A stretch of DNA of 23,335 bases. Source: a virus. The stretch spans positions 1 through 23,335 of IMG/VR virus record IMGVR_UViG_3300017971_000775. One strand, 5' to 3'. A program made the position numbers and the translations under genes. Shown in pieces: positions 22,356 through 23,335 of the stretch (its first letter is position 1; each line of letters opens with the position of its first letter). Under the pieces are notes generated by a model. The model was not told the DNA's origin. It saw nothing but the letters and a program-made list of their open reading frames with translations, and did not search any database.

Positions 22356-23105
22356 GATTCATTTCTGTAATGTGGTAATCTAAATACTCATGATTCATTT
22401 TATTCTTTCGGATATCTTAAGCCTCTTGATACATTCAGTAATCATGGTTATCTCCCTCTTCGTGATTCATTAACACCTATTGGTTATCTTAAGTTGATTG
22501 ATTCATTTTGTGTCTTTGATTATCTTCGTATGGATGATTCACTACCTGTTTCTGGTTATCTTTTATTCAACGGTTCATTTGCAATCATTGGTTATCTATA
22601 TTATATCGATTCATTTGCATTGATCGGCTATCTAGTTTTACCTGATTCACTTTACAATGCTGGTTATCTTGCATACACTGATACATTCACATCTTTTGGA
22701 TTCCTGTTCTTCTCTGATTCATTTGATACATTTTGTTTTCTTGGCTATCTTTTCGCAACTGATAATTTTTAATTCACTTTAGTATATATAATATATACCT
22801 AGTACTTATGATACATTTATATACCTCGGATATCATTTAATTCTGATACGTTAAACAAGTGTGGTTATTTTCTGTTTTGCGACTCATTTCAATAAACTGG
22901 TTACCTAAAACAGGATGATACATTTGATTTAGATGGTTATCTGTAACACATTGATTCATTTAAACACTCTGGGTATATTCATTTTATTGATACATTTATT
23001 TGTACTGGTTATCTTGCATTAGCTGATTAACTTCGGTCTCTTGGAAACCTTTCATTGATTGATGCATTAATTATTCCGGGTACCTGCCATAGAATGATTA
23101 CTTAC
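22356..23105 (+). repeat. 36-bp-period array of two alternating 9-bp boxes
   Basis: Box A (GATTCATTT and variants) and box B (GGTTATCTT and variants) alternate every 18 bp. A boxes start at 22356, 22392, 22428, 22464, 22500, 22536, 22572, 22608, 22644, 22680, 22716; then 22725 and 22761; then 22810, 22845, 22881, 22917, 22953, 22989, 23025, 23061 and a weak one at 23096. B boxes lie 18 bp after nearly every A. The spacers of about 9 bp are not alike. The phase slips by +9 at 22725 and is irregular at 22761-22845, then resumes. Read on the plus strand, boxes encode D-[ST]-[FL] and G-Y-L in one frame. Confidence 0.9.
22371..22772 (+). pseudogene. Open segment of a 12-residue-repeat protein, probably decayed
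   Basis: The frame is open for 133 codons on the plus strand, against the phage genes, and encodes repeats of D-[ST]-[FL]-x3-G-[YF]-L-x3, for example IDSFALIGYLVL. No ATG occurs before 22530; a TTG at 22494 and the ATG lack ribosome sites. The same repeat continues, after two small frame slips that cancel, through 22863-23085 with three TAA codons, and another TAA at 22368 precedes the segment. Third codon positions vary most in the boxes, which fits past selection on a protein. I judge it a remnant; an expressed short form cannot be excluded. Confidence 0.45.
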
Positions 23106-23325
23106 TTAGCTTACGTGGACTTAATCCTAATTCAGGTTTTGTTGTCACAGATTCTCTCGCGTATTCTTCGTATATGGTATTCAATTTACTTAATGCTTCA
23201 AAAAAACCCTTTAGCGGGGATTGTGGCGACAATAGCTCTCTATTTAACTCCTCTGCTGTGTAGATATCCTGATTAGGTTTATTTTCTGTATTCTCTGTCT
23301 TTGGTGATATAAAAAATCTAAACAT
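23098..23325 (-). CDS. Small protein of unknown function
   Basis: The 75-residue product starts MFRFFISPKTENTENKPNQD and continues IYTAEELNRELLSPQSPLKG, FFEALSKLNTIYEEYARESV. It looks like a normal small soluble helical protein with a disordered start and end. Only ten bases precede the ATG in the window, so the ribosome site is hard to judge. Its stop falls inside the last, weak unit of the 36-bp array. Overlapping plus-strand frames look less protein-like. Confidence 0.6.
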   Translation of the reverse strand: MFRFFISPKTENTENKPNQDIYTAEELNRELLSPQSPLKGFFEALSKLNTIYEEYARESVTTKPELGLSPRKLSK

Positions 23326-23335
23326 TTTACTTTTC

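Noticed and set aside
22356-23105. CRISPR array
   Set aside because: Repeats are only 9 bp, two kinds alternate, spacers are about 9 bp, and no cas gene is present.
23055-23276. Plus-strand frame opposite the 75-residue gene
   Set aside because: It starts inside the repeat array and its product is less protein-like than the minus-strand frame.

Overview
The window is most of the structural (late) region of a P22-like tailed phage or prophage with a short tail. The DNA is AT-rich by eye and nearly every gene lies on the minus strand, so transcription runs from high to low coordinates. The order small terminase, large terminase, portal, scaffold, coat, gp4-like tail factor, gp10-like DNA-stabilising protein, ejection proteins, tail fibre matches the P22 morphogenesis plan. 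AGGAG-type ribosome sites and ATGA/TAATG overlaps show a bacterial host. I cannot name the host; a Gram-negative host is plausible from the P22-type module.

Layout in transcription order. (1) 23325-23098: a small gene of unknown function. (2) 23105-22356: an array of about 22 units with a 36-bp period, two alternating 9-bp boxes every 18 bp. Read on the plus strand it looks like a decayed gene for a 12-residue-repeat protein. (3) 22334-22306: a strong sigma70-type promoter firing on the minus strand. (4) 22299 to about 21897: a roughly 400-nt gene-free stretch that folds as RNA into several long stems whose G.U pairs only work for the minus-strand transcript. (5) 21877-20253: small genes, including two paralogues separated by a second structured RNA element (21095-20937). 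(6) 20252: small terminase subunit. (7) 19819-16015: about fifteen tightly packed small genes (single membrane segments, Cys pairs, unknowns) placed between the small and large terminase genes. (8) 16015-9036: large terminase, portal, scaffold, coat, an AT-hook protein and the gp4-like factor. (9) 9039-3567: gp10-like protein, a 114-aa protein at the place of the P22 tail needle, an acetyltransferase, three ejection-type proteins and a 24-residue membrane microprotein. (10) 3564-1: tail fibre with a C-terminal collar-like His motif and further appendage proteins, the last running off the window.

The whole late block could be one transcript from the promoter at 22306-22334: gaps are short and I found no convincing intrinsic terminator. 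The structured leader could then act in cis (for example as an antitermination RNA) or be a separate noncoding RNA. The two items most deserving a second look are that RNA and the 36-bp array beside it. No endolysin, integrase, repressor, tRNA or CRISPR was found.
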